From the NCBI GenBank assembly GCA_964304625.1, contig OZ199839.1:9486001-9550000 (forward strand): a stretch of 64,000 nucleotides of DNA, written 5' to 3'. Each line of letters starts with the position of its first letter. Position 1 is the first letter of the stretch. Source of the stretch: Kudoa neothunni (taxonomy: Eukaryota; Cnidaria). Under the pieces are notes generated by a model. The model saw only the letters and a list, made by a program, of their open reading frames with translations, ran no database searches and was not told the origin of the DNA. This document shows, in pieces, positions 63,813 through 64,000 of the stretch. A program made the translations under genes and the position numbers.

Positions 63813-64000
63813 TTTTTTCAAGAAATATAACTGATTGCGATACAGACGAGAGTAACTCCTTACAAAAAGGTGCACAAATCCGACAAAGCGCATCGCACGC
63901 ATCTGTGCACACCTGTAGTCTGTTATTGTGAAAAAATTGCGCATGGCTTTGATTGTGATGCAGTATTTTATTGATTTTATGACAGTGGCTATTCTTAAGG

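Overview
The window is animal nuclear DNA: AT-rich, with protein genes split by very small gt..ag introns (mostly about 30-80 bp) and intergenic DNA full of DNA-transposon debris. Metazoan identity rests on an integrin beta gene with PSI, beta-I, I-EGF, membrane and NPxY-tail parts, and on clear but divergent MON2, COPZ and REXO2 homologues. Tiny introns, fast-evolving sequence and secreted or surface multidomain proteins would suit a parasitic lineage such as a myxozoan or orthonectid, but I cannot name the organism from sequence alone.

Layout. 1-5485 (+) is the 3' part of a gene for a large cysteine-rich surface protein with repeated domains of about 90 residues and a C-terminal membrane anchor. 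5.9-10.96 kb holds a minus-strand Helitron remnant. It is cut by a 1.5-kb hAT element with a perfect 8-bp target duplication and by a tRNA-derived SINE with a perfect 13-bp duplication, and it ends against an ISXO2/Merlin-type transposase fragment. 13.36-14.08 kb (-) is coatomer zeta, divergent from MON2 (+, 14.64-23.57 kb); both proteins act at the Golgi. 24.24-27.00 kb is a TIR element with a perfect 8-bp duplication and an internal pair of 250-bp inverted arms. 29.04-34.25 kb (+) is integrin beta.

35.4-60 kb is an accessory region: three tandem copies (39.2, 48.8 and 57.9 kb) of a secreted protein gene with five Kunitz-like domains, separated by hAT, piggyBac and SINE insertions, including a piggyBac inside a SINE inside a hAT at 45.3-48.5 kb. 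A pogo-like element lies at 60.5-61.5 kb. The window ends with REXO2 (-, 62.97-63.81 kb), whose catalytic motif is completed by a 7-nt microexon.

MON2 and coatomer zeta belong to membrane traffic, REXO2 to RNA turnover, and integrin beta, the Kunitz proteins and the cysteine-repeat protein to the cell surface or secreted fraction. Several conserved genes carry single-base frame breaks, which may be assembly errors or gene decay. All gene models were spliced by eye and need transcript support.
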